Positions 14,941 through 22,227 of a stretch of 22,227 bases of DNA are shown here, piece by piece. This stretch comes from an uncultured Eubacteriaceae bacterium (GTDB taxonomy: Bacteria > Bacillota > Clostridia > Lachnospirales > Lachnospiraceae). The stretch covers positions 1-22,227 of the forward strand of contig CAMEUH010000015.1 in the NCBI GenBank assembly GCA_945938055.1, in the 5' to 3' direction. A program made the translations under genes and the position numbers. The notes below the pieces were generated by a model. That model did not search any database. It saw only the letters and a program-made list of their open reading frames with translations, and was not told the origin of the DNA. Position 1 is the first letter of the stretch, and each line of letters begins with the position of its first letter.

Positions 14941-15768
14941 CTAAATTACCGTCCAGCCTTCCGGATAAATGTTGCTGGATGCATTCGGAATAACCGGTGC
15001 AATAATCGTTTTTTTATCATTTTGATTCAGATAAGCCGCCCACCAGCTGAAGGTACTATTAGAAATAATCTGATTCTGACAGGCACTCATCAGGAAAAAC
15101 TCATCGGTATCCGAGAATTTTCCCAGATTTCCCACGAATTCCACCTGCATGTCCGCATCCCATTCCTTCATGCATTCTGATGCCTTCTCCATGTCATTGG
15201 TAAACACAATATACTTTACCGATGGGTTGATTTCATTCATCTGCCCTATGGCCCGCTTAAAATATTCCGATGCCGGACCGATAATATCTCCACCACGGAT
15301 GTGAATGGCACAGGTATTTTCTTCCTTACATTTTTTTATCAGCGACTTTACTGCCTCATCCTGCTCATACCCGCATTGGAACTGTCTGACAATATCCGCT
15401 TTGCAAAAATCAAAAAACTGAAAATTCTGCCAGTAGCCATATAAATAAATGTTGCGGAACCGCTTTTTCCTGTACACACGCTCATCATAAAGAAAAATGT
15501 AATTCTTATTCTCATAAATCACATGATGCAGCAAATCACGCCATAAACGCTTAAAGACCTTATGAAAAAATGTTCTGTTGGAAAAAGAAACGGTGTCATG
15601 ACAGTCAATCTGAAACACTTCTTCCAGCTGGTAATCCCTGATGTCCGAATTATCGCATTCGGAGATATCAAGACGCAGAGTGTCCCCATTTTTCTTTGCT
15701 GCCGCATATCCGCAGGCGTAATTATACATTTGATTTCCAAGGCCGTCGCCGATTTTTACAATAACCAT
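14941..15768 (-). CDS. GT11-family alpha-1,2-fucosyltransferase-like enzyme
   Basis: 275 aa, typical for bacterial GT11 enzymes. Motifs in order: GDGLGNQMYNYACGYAAA at the N-terminus, YLYGYWQNFQFF (about 108-119), the donor-binding HIRGGD (156-161, HxRxxD) and SNSTFSWWAAYLN (about 236-248). These are the hallmark elements of alpha-1,2-fucosyltransferases, which move fucose from GDP-fucose to a galactose-like acceptor. No GDP-fucose genes are in the window, so another donor is possible. The ATG is 4 bp after the DAHP synthase stop with only a weak AGG, suggesting coupling to that gene. Its place behind a shikimate gene, with another glycosyltransferase next, suggests insertion of a glycan pair into a housekeeping operon. 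Confidence 0.87.
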   Translation of the reverse strand: MVIVKIGDGLGNQMYNYACGYAAAKKNGDTLRLDISECDNSDIRDYQLEEVFQIDCHDTVSFSNRTFFHKVFKRLWRDLLHHVIYENKNYIFLYDERVYRKKRFRNIYLYGYWQNFQFFDFCKADIVRQFQCGYEQDEAVKSLIKKCKEENTCAIHIRGGDIIGPASEYFKRAIGQMNEINPSVKYIVFTNDMEKASECMKEWDADMQVEFVGNLGKFSDTDEFFLMSACQNQIISNSTFSWWAAYLNQNDKKTIIAPVIPNASSNIYPEGWTVI

Positions 15769-15772
15769 TTAA

Positions 15773-16801
15773 CTATACCTGTTCTGCAATTTCATATAAT
15801 AATCGTTCGGAAGCAGCCCAGCCAAGACAAGGGTCCGTAATGGATTTTCCATAAATCCCCTCTCCGATTTTCTGGCTTCCTTCCTCAATATAGCTTTCAA
15901 TCATGACTCCCTTTACAAGCTTTTGGATTTCCGAAGCATATCTTCTGTTGTGCATGATTTCATTCACAATTCGAATCTGTTGTTCAAACTTCTTACCGGA
16001 ATTACTATGATTGGCGTCAATGATTGCCGCCGGATTTTTCAAATCCCGTTCTGCGTACATCCTGCATACCAGTTCCAGATCCTCATAGTGATAATTTGGA
16101 ATGTTCTGACCATGTTTATTCACGGCACCTCTTAAAATAATATGTGCCAGTTCATTTCCGGTGGTATCAACATCCCATCCACGATAAATGAAATTGTGGG
16201 AAGACTGTGCCGCCTTTACCGAATTAAACATTACCGCAAAATCACCGCTGGTAGGATTCTTCATTCCTGCCGGGATTCCTATGCCGCTTGCTGTCAGTCT
16301 GTGCTGCTGATCCTCCACAGAACGTGCTCCAACGGCAACATATGACAGGACATCCGAAAGATACCAGTGATTTTCCGGATATAACATTTCATCTGCGGTT
16401 GTAAGACCGGTCTGCATTGCAATGTCAATATGCATTTTTCGGATTGCAATCAGACCATGCAGCAAATCAGAGCCGGCATTCGGGTCTGGCTGATGAAGCA
16501 TCCCTTTATACCCTTCACCGGTTGTTCTTGGCTTATTCGTATAGACACGTGGAATGATAATTACCTTATCTTTAATCTTTTCCTGTACTCTGGCAAGCCG
16601 TATGGTATAATCCAGTACTGCCTCCTCATTATCTGCAGAGCATGGTCCAATGACCGCAAGAAATTTATCCGACTTGCCTGTAAAGACATCCGTAATTTCC
16701 CGGTCTCTCTTTTCTTTCATTGCAATTAATTCTTTCGGAACCGGAAATCTTTCCTTAATTTCCTTTGGAATCGGAAGTTTTTGATTAAATTGAAATGCCA
16801 T
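15773..16801 (-). CDS. aroF: 3-deoxy-7-phosphoheptulonate (DAHP) synthase, class I
   Basis: 342 aa, the AroF/G/H type. It condenses phosphoenolpyruvate and erythrose 4-phosphate, the first committed step to chorismate and aromatic amino acids. Visible motifs: LAVIGPCSAD (48-57, C54 a metal ligand), PRVYTNKPRTTGEGYKG (84-100), VGARSVEDQQHR (157-168), KNPTSG (181-186), IIDANHSNSGKK (260-271) and the C-terminal MIESYIEEGSQ. No chorismate mutase or ferredoxin-like domain is fused; the N-terminal extension is of the kind used for aromatic-amino-acid feedback, with the effector unknown. AAGAGG lies upstream of the ATG. It begins 49 bp after the broken PFL gene, with no T-box or terminator between, so it is probably read from the polA-side operon. 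Confidence 0.96.
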   Translation of the reverse strand: MAFQFNQKLPIPKEIKERFPVPKELIAMKEKRDREITDVFTGKSDKFLAVIGPCSADNEEAVLDYTIRLARVQEKIKDKVIIIPRVYTNKPRTTGEGYKGMLHQPDPNAGSDLLHGLIAIRKMHIDIAMQTGLTTADEMLYPENHWYLSDVLSYVAVGARSVEDQQHRLTASGIGIPAGMKNPTSGDFAVMFNSVKAAQSSHNFIYRGWDVDTTGNELAHIILRGAVNKHGQNIPNYHYEDLELVCRMYAERDLKNPAAIIDANHSNSGKKFEQQIRIVNEIMHNRRYASEIQKLVKGVMIESYIEEGSQKIGEGIYGKSITDPCLGWAASERLLYEIAEQV

Positions 16802-16850
16802 TATTTTAATCCTCTTATCTTTTAAATGTGAATGAATCCATAAATTTTAC

Positions 16851-18193
16851 TCAATTCTTAAAGCTATGAATCGGAGCCGGAATTCTTCCACCACGATTAA
16901 CAAATGCACTACAGTCAAAGGAATTTACCGGCATGATTGGTGCATATCCAAGCAAACCGCCAAATTCCACGGTTTCGCCCACACCTTTTCCGATAACCGG
17001 AATAATACGAACTGCCGTTGTCTTCTGATTGACCATGCCGATTGCTGCTTCATCTGCAATAATTCCGGAAATGGTCGTTGCCGGAGTATCTCCCGGAATG
17101 GCAATCCAACGGAACATACACAGGTCATGGCTTCCAGCTTCTCAATGGTAAGTGCCCCTGCCACAACAGCATCAATCATTCCCTGATCCTCACTGACCGG
17201 AATAAATGCGCCGCTTAATCCTCCTACATAAGAAGATGCCATGACACCGCCCTTTTTCACCTGGTCATTTAACATGGCAAGTGCTGCCGTTGTTCCCGGT
17301 GCGCCGGCACGGTCCAGACCAATTTCTTCCAGAATTTCACCAACCGCAGGAGTTGGTGCCAGCGACAAGTCTATAATACCAAACGGAACATTCAGACGCT
17401 TGGAAGCCTCCTGTGCAACCAGCTGTCCCACTCTGGTAATCTTAAATGCTGTCTTTTTAATGGTTTCACAAAGGACTTCAAAATTCTGTCCACGTACCTG
17501 TTCCAAAGCATATTTTACAACACCCGGACCACTGACACCCACATTAATAATGGCATCATCCTCCGACACACCGTGAAACGCTCCTGCCATAAACGGATTA
17601 TCATCCGGTGCATTGCAAAGTACCACCAGCTTTGCACATCCAAGGGAATCGTTTTCCTTTGTATATTCTGCTGTTTCCTTCACGATTTCACCCAAAAGCT
17701 TCACGGCATCCATGTTAATTCCAGTTTTTGTGGAACCGACATTAATGGAGCTGCAAATCCGTTCCGTCTGTGCCAGTGCCTTTGGAATGGAACGAATTAA
17801 CAGTTCATCACTTCTTGTCATTCCCTTTGATACAATCGCCGAATAGCCTCCAAGAAAATTGACGCCAACCTTTTTTGCTGCCTCATCCAGTGTCTTTGCA
17901 AGTTCCACATAATCATCACTTGTTTTGCAGCAGGAACCACCCACCAGAGAAATAGGGGTGATGGAAATACGCTTATTCACAATCGGGATACCAAATTCTT
18001 TTGAAATTTCTTCCCCCGTGCTTACTAAATCTTTTGCCAGGGTCGTAATTTTATCATAAATCTTTTTCTTTACCACACTAAGATCGGAATCAGCACAATC
18101 CAGAAGGTTAATTCCCATGGTAATGGTACGGACATCAAGATTTTCCTGCTCAATCATCTTATTGGTTTCAACTACTTCGAATAAATTAATCAT
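16851..18193 (-). pseudogene. PFL family (UPF0210/DUF711) protein, frameshifted
   Basis: The first frame (18193 to about 17102, 364 codons) and a second frame (about 17105 to 16851, 84 codons with stop) together make a near full-length UPF0210 protein of about 450 aa. Motifs before the break: LGGYSAIVSKGMTRSDELLI, APDDNPFMAGAFHG, MASSYVGGLSGAFIPVSED and CVCSVGL. After the break: IAIPGDTPATTISGIIADE, NQKTTAVRIIPV and GRIPAPIHS. The family normally reads VGLDMIAIPGDTP across this point; here GGATTGCC replaces what would encode it, as if 10 bp between two GATTG repeats were deleted. Read straight on, frame one gives a scrambled 58-residue tail. Its biochemical role is not established; family members pair with a small ACT protein, present 14 bp upstream. 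The cause may be a true mutation or an assembly error. Confidence 0.88.
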
Positions 18194-18207
18194 GACAATC
18201 CTCCTGA

Positions 18208-18480
18208 TTAAATTCTGTGCATCATGTCAAAAATATCTTCGTGCTGACATTTAATAATAACACCAATTTTCTCGCCTAATTCCGCGAGTTCTGTTGAGAT
18301 TACATCAAACGGCTTTTGTGCCTTATTCATGTCAACAATCATCATCATGTTAAAATAATCCTGAACAATTGTCTGGGAAATATCCAGAATATTCACTTCA
18401 TTCTCTGCCAGATACGTACAGACCTTTGCAATAATTCCAACCGTATCCTTTCCAACCACTGTAATAATCGTCTTTTTCAT
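18208..18480 (-). CDS. Small ACT domain protein (UPF0237)
   Basis: 90 aa, a single ACT domain from end to end: TIITVVGKDTVGIIAKVCTY, then LAENEVNILDISQTIVQDYF and MMMIVDMN, the classic beta-alpha-beta-beta-alpha-beta pattern related to the regulatory half of the glycine-cleavage repressor type. ACT domains usually bind amino acids and assemble as dimers. The gene has a GGAGG site and lies directly before the PFL/UPF0210 gene (14 bp), a pairing widely conserved in Firmicutes and archaea, so a joint function is likely. Its ligand is not known. Because the partner gene is frameshifted here, the pair may be inactive in this strain. Confidence 0.9.
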   Translation of the reverse strand: MKKTIITVVGKDTVGIIAKVCTYLAENEVNILDISQTIVQDYFNMMMIVDMNKAQKPFDVISTELAELGEKIGVIIKCQHEDIFDMMHRI

Positions 18481-18507
18481 AAAAAATCCTCCGTCAAACT
18501 TTAAATT

Positions 18508-19305
18508 TTATATTTCTATTAACTCAGACGGTTTATCCCTTCCAGCTACCTGTATGTCAAAATCATCTGCTTTATACTCATTTTCACCAAGATTTACTTC
18601 CAGCCGGACCGTTTCGTAGGCAAGCTCGGCATAATTATTTTCATGGCTTAAATGTCCCAGAAGAACATGCTGCATATTATCATGCAAAAGACAATTCAAA
18701 AGTCTTCCGGAAGCTTCATTGGACAAATGTCCGTTATCCCCCAGAATGCGCCGTTTCAAATAATATGGATATCTTCCGGCTTCCAGCATCTTAATGTCGT
18801 GATTGGATTCAATCAGAAGAGAATTCATTCCCTGAAGATTCTGCACTACGTAATCATCATAATGCCCCAGATCCGTTATAATTCCCATCCTCTTTTCCCC
18901 ACTGCTTACTGTGTAGGCAAATGGCTGGTTTGCATCATGGTATACATGAAACGAGTGTACAGTTAAATCCCGAATCTGTATATCCGAATCTGCATCAATG
19001 GAATGATACAGACTCTCATCCACGCCTTTCATTTTCCCATATTCCTTAATTCCACGAATCGTCCCCTCCGATGCATACACCGGAATCGGATTCTTCCGAA
19101 GAAGCACTCCCAATCCGTCAATATGATCTGAATGTTCATGGGTCACAAAAACGGCAGAAAGATCTGATACATCCAGACCGATTTCATTGAGCCCCTCTAC
19201 CACTCTTTTCCTGCTGATTCCATCATCAATCAGAATATGTGTGTTCTCTGAACCTATGTAAATACAATTGCCACTGCTTCCGCTGGCAATACTCATCATC
19301 CTCAT
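18508..19305 (-). CDS. walJ: WalJ/YycJ-type metallo-beta-lactamase fold hydrolase
   Basis: 265 aa, the family's usual length. The start MRMMSIASGSSGNCIYI and LIDDGISRK are typical of YycJ/WalJ, and the metal site THEHSDHIDG (H56, H58, D60, H61) is complete. Further likely ligands are in IITDLGHYDD and LGHLSHENN. The family is a cytosolic metal-dependent phosphodiesterase or nuclease, in Bacillus encoded with the WalRK cell-envelope regulators and linked to DNA repair and cell division timing; the precise substrate is uncertain. Here there are no WalRK genes. It starts one base after the FtsA-like stop, with GGGAG nine bases ahead, so it is cotranslated with that gene. Confidence 0.88.
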   Translation of the reverse strand: MRMMSIASGSSGNCIYIGSENTHILIDDGISRKRVVEGLNEIGLDVSDLSAVFVTHEHSDHIDGLGVLLRKNPIPVYASEGTIRGIKEYGKMKGVDESLYHSIDADSDIQIRDLTVHSFHVYHDANQPFAYTVSSGEKRMGIITDLGHYDDYVVQNLQGMNSLLIESNHDIKMLEAGRYPYYLKRRILGDNGHLSNEASGRLLNCLLHDNMQHVLLGHLSHENNYAELAYETVRLEVNLGENEYKADDFDIQVAGRDKPSELIEI

Positions 19306-19306
19306 G

Positions 19307-21382
19307 TCATTGCTCCCAGTATACTTCTATATAATCTCCTTCATGAATCGGCGACATGTACTCAATGTTCTCACCATTGCATCTGATTACGATAGCCTTG
19401 CCTTTTGGCGTGCTTAAATCAAACTCATAAAACAAAAATACATCCACCAGAACATATTCCGGTTTGCCGGATAATGTAACCGGAGTCTGATTAACCGTCA
19501 CGTGAAGATTTCTATTCTCCTGTGGTATATCATCCTTGATATCCGGTTCCATCTTTTCTTCCGTTCTTTCTTCATCCGTTTTTTCTTCCGCAATTATCTC
19601 TTCTTGGTCTTCGTTTTCTTCGTCCCTGACCGTAAACTCCCTGGTTTTTACCTTGAAATTCTCGTAGACCTTGGTATCCGGCTCAGCAAGTTCATTATTC
19701 ACATAAACATCCATTCCGGTTATGTCTATATCAAGGAATTCAAATAACTGGCGAACCGTATAATAATTTTCCATCAAAATCTGGTCCCGATTCTGAATTT
19801 CATAATATTCAGACTGTAATTCCCAATTGACATAAGCAAACTTCGGGCATGAAACTGTTTTGCCATTCACCTCAAAACGGACAATGGACTTAAACTCTTC
19901 CAGCTGCCCGATGGTTATCACCGCCGGTTCTCCGACCGTTGACTCCTTTACCTGAATTTTATCATTCTTTTCAATGGCTGAATTCATGTTCGTTTCTTTT
20001 CCATTGACGGTAATAACAGCAGCTTCGCCGACTGTTCCCCTTGCAAGGCGTGCTTTTCCATTAACGGTATACTCCAGTTCCCTGCCACGTCTCGGAAACA
20101 ATAGTTCATTCGGAAATCCTGCCTGCATCAGGGCATCAATTACCGTCAGACGGTTATTATCATATAGCTTAATCCGCTGTCCGTTCACCTGTACAAAAAT
20201 GAAACTGTTCTTCTGCGCATAATAATTCATACAGATTCCCACAGGTGTCACGAAAAGGGAATCCTTTTCAAATCCTTCCACATTAAAATCAACCTGGGTC
20301 AGCACTTCTTCTCCACGGAGAGCAACGCGCTCCTTAAGAATTCCTAGCTCCTTTGATAGTTTTTCTGTATAAGACGGGATTTTTCCGCCACCTCCAACCA
20401 CAAAAACAGCACTAACCGGCTTGTCACCATTCAGTTCCAGAATTTTCTGTGCCGTTTCCCGGGTAATCTTATTGACAATTTCCTCAACCGTATTCCGTAT
20501 ATCTTCCACCGGTGCTTTTTGTGCAAGCCCCATGATATCCTTATAGCTTACAAATCCTTTCTTTCTGGATGCACCCATTTTAATTTTTTCTGCGGTGTTA
20601 AAATCAACCAGATACCGTTGTGCAATCACCTCAGTAATCTCATCACCTGCAGAAGGAATCATTCCATAAGCTGCAATGCTTCCCGAACGGGTTATACAGA
20701 TATCTGAAGTTCCGGCTCCCACATCAATGAGAGCGATGTTTAACAGCCGGTATTGTTCCGGTATGGCAACATTAATGGCAGCAATTGGTTCCAGAGTAAG
20801 ATTCGCAACCGCAAGATTCGCATAACTTACTGCCTCATACAATCCATCCACAACTTCCTCCGGCAGAAATGTCGCAATCAGATCCACTCCGATTTTATCC
20901 GCCTTATGACCCTCCAGACTGTTGATTCCGTATCCGTTCAGATAATATTTCACCGGAGTATTTCCAACACAATAAAACTTTACATCACTCGTTCCGTCAT
21001 TAATAATTTCATGCGCTTTTTCCACTCCCAAAAGGTCCAGTGAGTAAATGTGTTCCTGTGTAATTCTGGTTTCCTGTTCAAATTCATAGTCTGCATGAAC
21101 CGTCACGGTTTTTAACACACGGCCTGCCGCCGCAATACAGACCTCTGTAAGCTCAGTTCCAAGCTGCTTCTCCAGTTGAAATTTGACCGCACGAATCGTA
21201 TCCCCGACCTTATATATGTCGTGAATCTGTCCATCCAGCATTGCCCTGGTTTCATGCTCTTTCATTGCCATTGCCACAATCTTGAACCGGTTATGTTCCA
21301 GATATCCAACTGTTCCCACTACATTCCGTGTACCGATATCCAGCCCAAATACCAGATTATTCTGGGTATTCATTGATGCCAT
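19307..21382 (-). CDS. FtsA-like actin-family protein with long beta-grasp-like tail
   Basis: 691 aa from ATG 21382, chosen because GGGGGT lies 8 bases upstream; an ATG at 21427 adds 15 residues but has no ribosome site. Residues 1-390 are an FtsA/PilM-type ATPase: VFGLDIGTRN (phosphate-1), an inserted subdomain, ALIDVGAGTSDICI (phosphate-2, 220-227) and VVGGGGKIPSYTEKL (adenosine). FtsA normally ends near 420 aa with a membrane helix; this protein has about 300 further residues. That tail contains VNG-centred segments like ThiS/TGS beta-grasp folds: FVQVNGQRIKL, VRFEVNGKTVSC and VTVNQTPVTL, with a final HEGDYIEVYWEQ. A Glu-rich linker precedes the last one. No amphipathic membrane helix is evident. 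Location between coaE and walJ suggests a conserved housekeeping role in division or cell shape, but I would not call it the orthologue of FtsA. Confidence 0.82.
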   Translation of the reverse strand: MASMNTQNNLVFGLDIGTRNVVGTVGYLEHNRFKIVAMAMKEHETRAMLDGQIHDIYKVGDTIRAVKFQLEKQLGTELTEVCIAAAGRVLKTVTVHADYEFEQETRITQEHIYSLDLLGVEKAHEIINDGTSDVKFYCVGNTPVKYYLNGYGINSLEGHKADKIGVDLIATFLPEEVVDGLYEAVSYANLAVANLTLEPIAAINVAIPEQYRLLNIALIDVGAGTSDICITRSGSIAAYGMIPSAGDEITEVIAQRYLVDFNTAEKIKMGASRKKGFVSYKDIMGLAQKAPVEDIRNTVEEIVNKITRETAQKILELNGDKPVSAVFVVGGGGKIPSYTEKLSKELGILKERVALRGEEVLTQVDFNVEGFEKDSLFVTPVGICMNYYAQKNSFIFVQVNGQRIKLYDNNRLTVIDALMQAGFPNELLFPRRGRELEYTVNGKARLARGTVGEAAVITVNGKETNMNSAIEKNDKIQVKESTVGEPAVITIGQLEEFKSIVRFEVNGKTVSCPKFAYVNWELQSEYYEIQNRDQILMENYYTVRQLFEFLDIDITGMDVYVNNELAEPDTKVYENFKVKTREFTVRDEENEDQEEIIAEEKTDEERTEEKMEPDIKDDIPQENRNLHVTVNQTPVTLSGKPEYVLVDVFLFYEFDLSTPKGKAIVIRCNGENIEYMSPIHEGDYIEVYWEQ

Positions 21383-21437
21383 GTCACAACCCCCGTTATC
21401 CGTTGTTTTACCTATATCTTTAAGCATAACACAAAAT

Positions 21438-22031
21438 CTAGTCTACTACTAGCATTTTTTTTAGCTGATTTAGTGTATCCTGCCTGGACTTACTGTTATC
21501 CAGGACAAAATCACATCGTTTCCGGAATTCTTCTTCATCAAGCTGACTTTCCATGATTTTTTCAATTTTTTCCGGTGAATAGCCCCGTGACTCCATCAGC
21601 CGCTTCTTTCTCTGTTCTTTCTCTGCATAAACATACCAGACTTCATCACAGAACACTTCATAATGGTCTTCCAGCAGCAAAGCTGCCTCCACCACAAAAA
21701 AATCATACTTTTCTTCACAGCGGATCCGTGCCATTTCTTCAACAATCCTCTTCTTGACCTGAGGATGAACAATACTGTTTAAAACCATCCTTTTATTTGG
21801 CTCATGAAAAACAATCTCTGCCAGACGGTTTCGGTTAATTTCGCCGGATTCCATGAGAATCTCTTCCCCAAAGAGTGCCACAACCTGTTCATAACCACTG
21901 GTACCCTGGTTCAGTACATTTTTCCCGACATCATCCGCCTTTATCACATATGCATTAAAATGTTCCCTGATCAAATCCATTACCATGGATTTTCCACAGC
22001 CAACACCACCCGTAATTCCTATCACTTTCAT
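21438..22031 (-). CDS. coaE: Dephospho-CoA kinase
   Basis: 197 aa, normal length. It phosphorylates dephospho-CoA at the ribose 3' position, the last step of coenzyme A synthesis. The P-loop GITGGVGCGKS is at the N-terminus, followed by the family's KADDVGKNVL (substrate lid region), VHPQVKKRI and FVVEAALLLE (Walker B-like, with ED nearby), then RLMESRGYSPEKIEKIMESQ and FVLDNS. Its ATG shares one A with the TAA stop of polA (TAATG), so it is translationally coupled. The polA-coaE order is common in Firmicutes. The FtsA-like gene begins 55 bp after its stop. Confidence 0.97.
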   Translation of the reverse strand: MKVIGITGGVGCGKSMVMDLIREHFNAYVIKADDVGKNVLNQGTSGYEQVVALFGEEILMESGEINRNRLAEIVFHEPNKRMVLNSIVHPQVKKRIVEEMARIRCEEKYDFFVVEAALLLEDHYEVFCDEVWYVYAEKEQRKKRLMESRGYSPEKIEKIMESQLDEEEFRKRCDFVLDNSKSRQDTLNQLKKMLVVD

Positions 22032-22227
22032 TATTTTGCCTCAAACCAGTCCGTTCCAACATGCATGTCCACATCCAGCGGAACCGATAAAACTGCTGCC
22101 TTCATCATTTCCTCTTTCAGGAGCTTCTGCACCACATCCAGTTCCGACTTATGACATTCAATTAAAAGTTCATCATGAACCTGCAGAACCAGCCTTGACT
22201 TTAATTTCTGTTCTTTCAGTCTGCGGC
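22031..22227 (-). CDS. polA: DNA polymerase I, C-terminal end, truncated by window edge
   Basis: Only the last 65 codons or so are present, open to the right edge. They read LVLQVHDELLIE, which is polymerase motif C of family A enzymes (HDE with the catalytic acidic pair), followed by a helix and the ending PLDVDMHVGTDWFEAK, a form common to bacterial PolA proteins. The enzyme fills gaps and replaces primers during repair and replication. The stop codon overlaps the coaE start. Nothing can be said here about the 5'-nuclease or proofreading domains. Confidence 0.96.
   Translation of the reverse strand, partial: RRLKEQKLKSRLVLQVHDELLIECHKSELDVVQKLLKEEMMKAAVLSVPLDVDMHVGTDWFEAK

Noticed and set aside
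16802..16850. T-box or attenuator before DAHP synthase
   Set aside because: The gap is only 49 bp and shows no specifier stem, T-box core or terminator.
21388..21427. Upstream ATG for the FtsA-like gene at 21427
   Set aside because: No ribosome site precedes it, whereas GGGGGT sits 8 bases before the ATG at 21382.
21440..21458. Palindrome CTAGT/ACTAG at the end of coaE
   Set aside because: Five-bp arms inside coding sequence without a T tract; likely chance from repeated GTA codons.

Overview
The window looks like chromosome of a low-to-mid GC Firmicute, most probably a Lachnospiraceae member (gut or rumen Clostridia). The reasons are the polA-coaE-FtsA-like-walJ-ACT-PFL gene string, the DUF4214 and InlB-repeat surface protein, the Rpn-type nuclease remnant, strong AGGAGG ribosome sites and AT-rich intergenic DNA. 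No tRNA, rRNA, CRISPR array or intact transposon was seen. Most genes lie on the minus strand, so the operons read from the right edge towards the left.

Left block (1-3100, minus): one predicted operon with a good sigma-A promoter at 3047-3076. It encodes a TIM-barrel sugar isomerase/AP-endonuclease-2 family protein, a GAF-GGDEF diguanylate cyclase, a TIR protein whose C-terminal half resembles the flagellar-operon protein YvyF (two zinc knuckles around a helix-turn-helix), and a receiver-like protein cut by the window edge. All four are packed within 1-42 bp or overlap. The TIR-YvyF fusion next to a cyclic-dinucleotide enzyme is the most unusual signalling arrangement here.

Second block (3099-8940), accessory: a decayed Rpn-family nuclease behind a strong promoter and structured leader; a 1009-aa secreted protein (signal peptide, InlB-like repeats, concanavalin-like region, eight Cys-rich modules, DUF4214 tail); a divergent, very AT-rich HTH regulator with a 9-bp perfect palindrome in the shared promoter region; then a second DUF4214/HTH pair collapsed to two head-to-head fragments. 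This looks like a recombining surface-protein locus.

Third block (9020-13836), central metabolism: PduL-type phosphotransacetylase and acetate kinase, two-subunit Fe-S L-serine dehydratase, and divergently tmcAL, the acetate-using tRNA-Met cytidine ligase. Together they suggest serine to pyruvate, acetyl-CoA to acetate with ATP formation, and one acetate consumer.

Fourth block (13833-22227, minus): polA (3' end), coaE, an FtsA-like protein with a long beta-grasp-like tail, walJ, an ACT protein, a PFL/UPF0210 gene broken by a frameshift, DAHP synthase, then an alpha-1,2-fucosyltransferase-like GT11 enzyme and a Gtf3-like glycosyltransferase. The block ends in a perfect 12-bp hairpin that contains the overlapping stop codons of the last glycosyltransferase and tmcAL. 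All functional calls are from reading protein motifs by eye; no database search was run.
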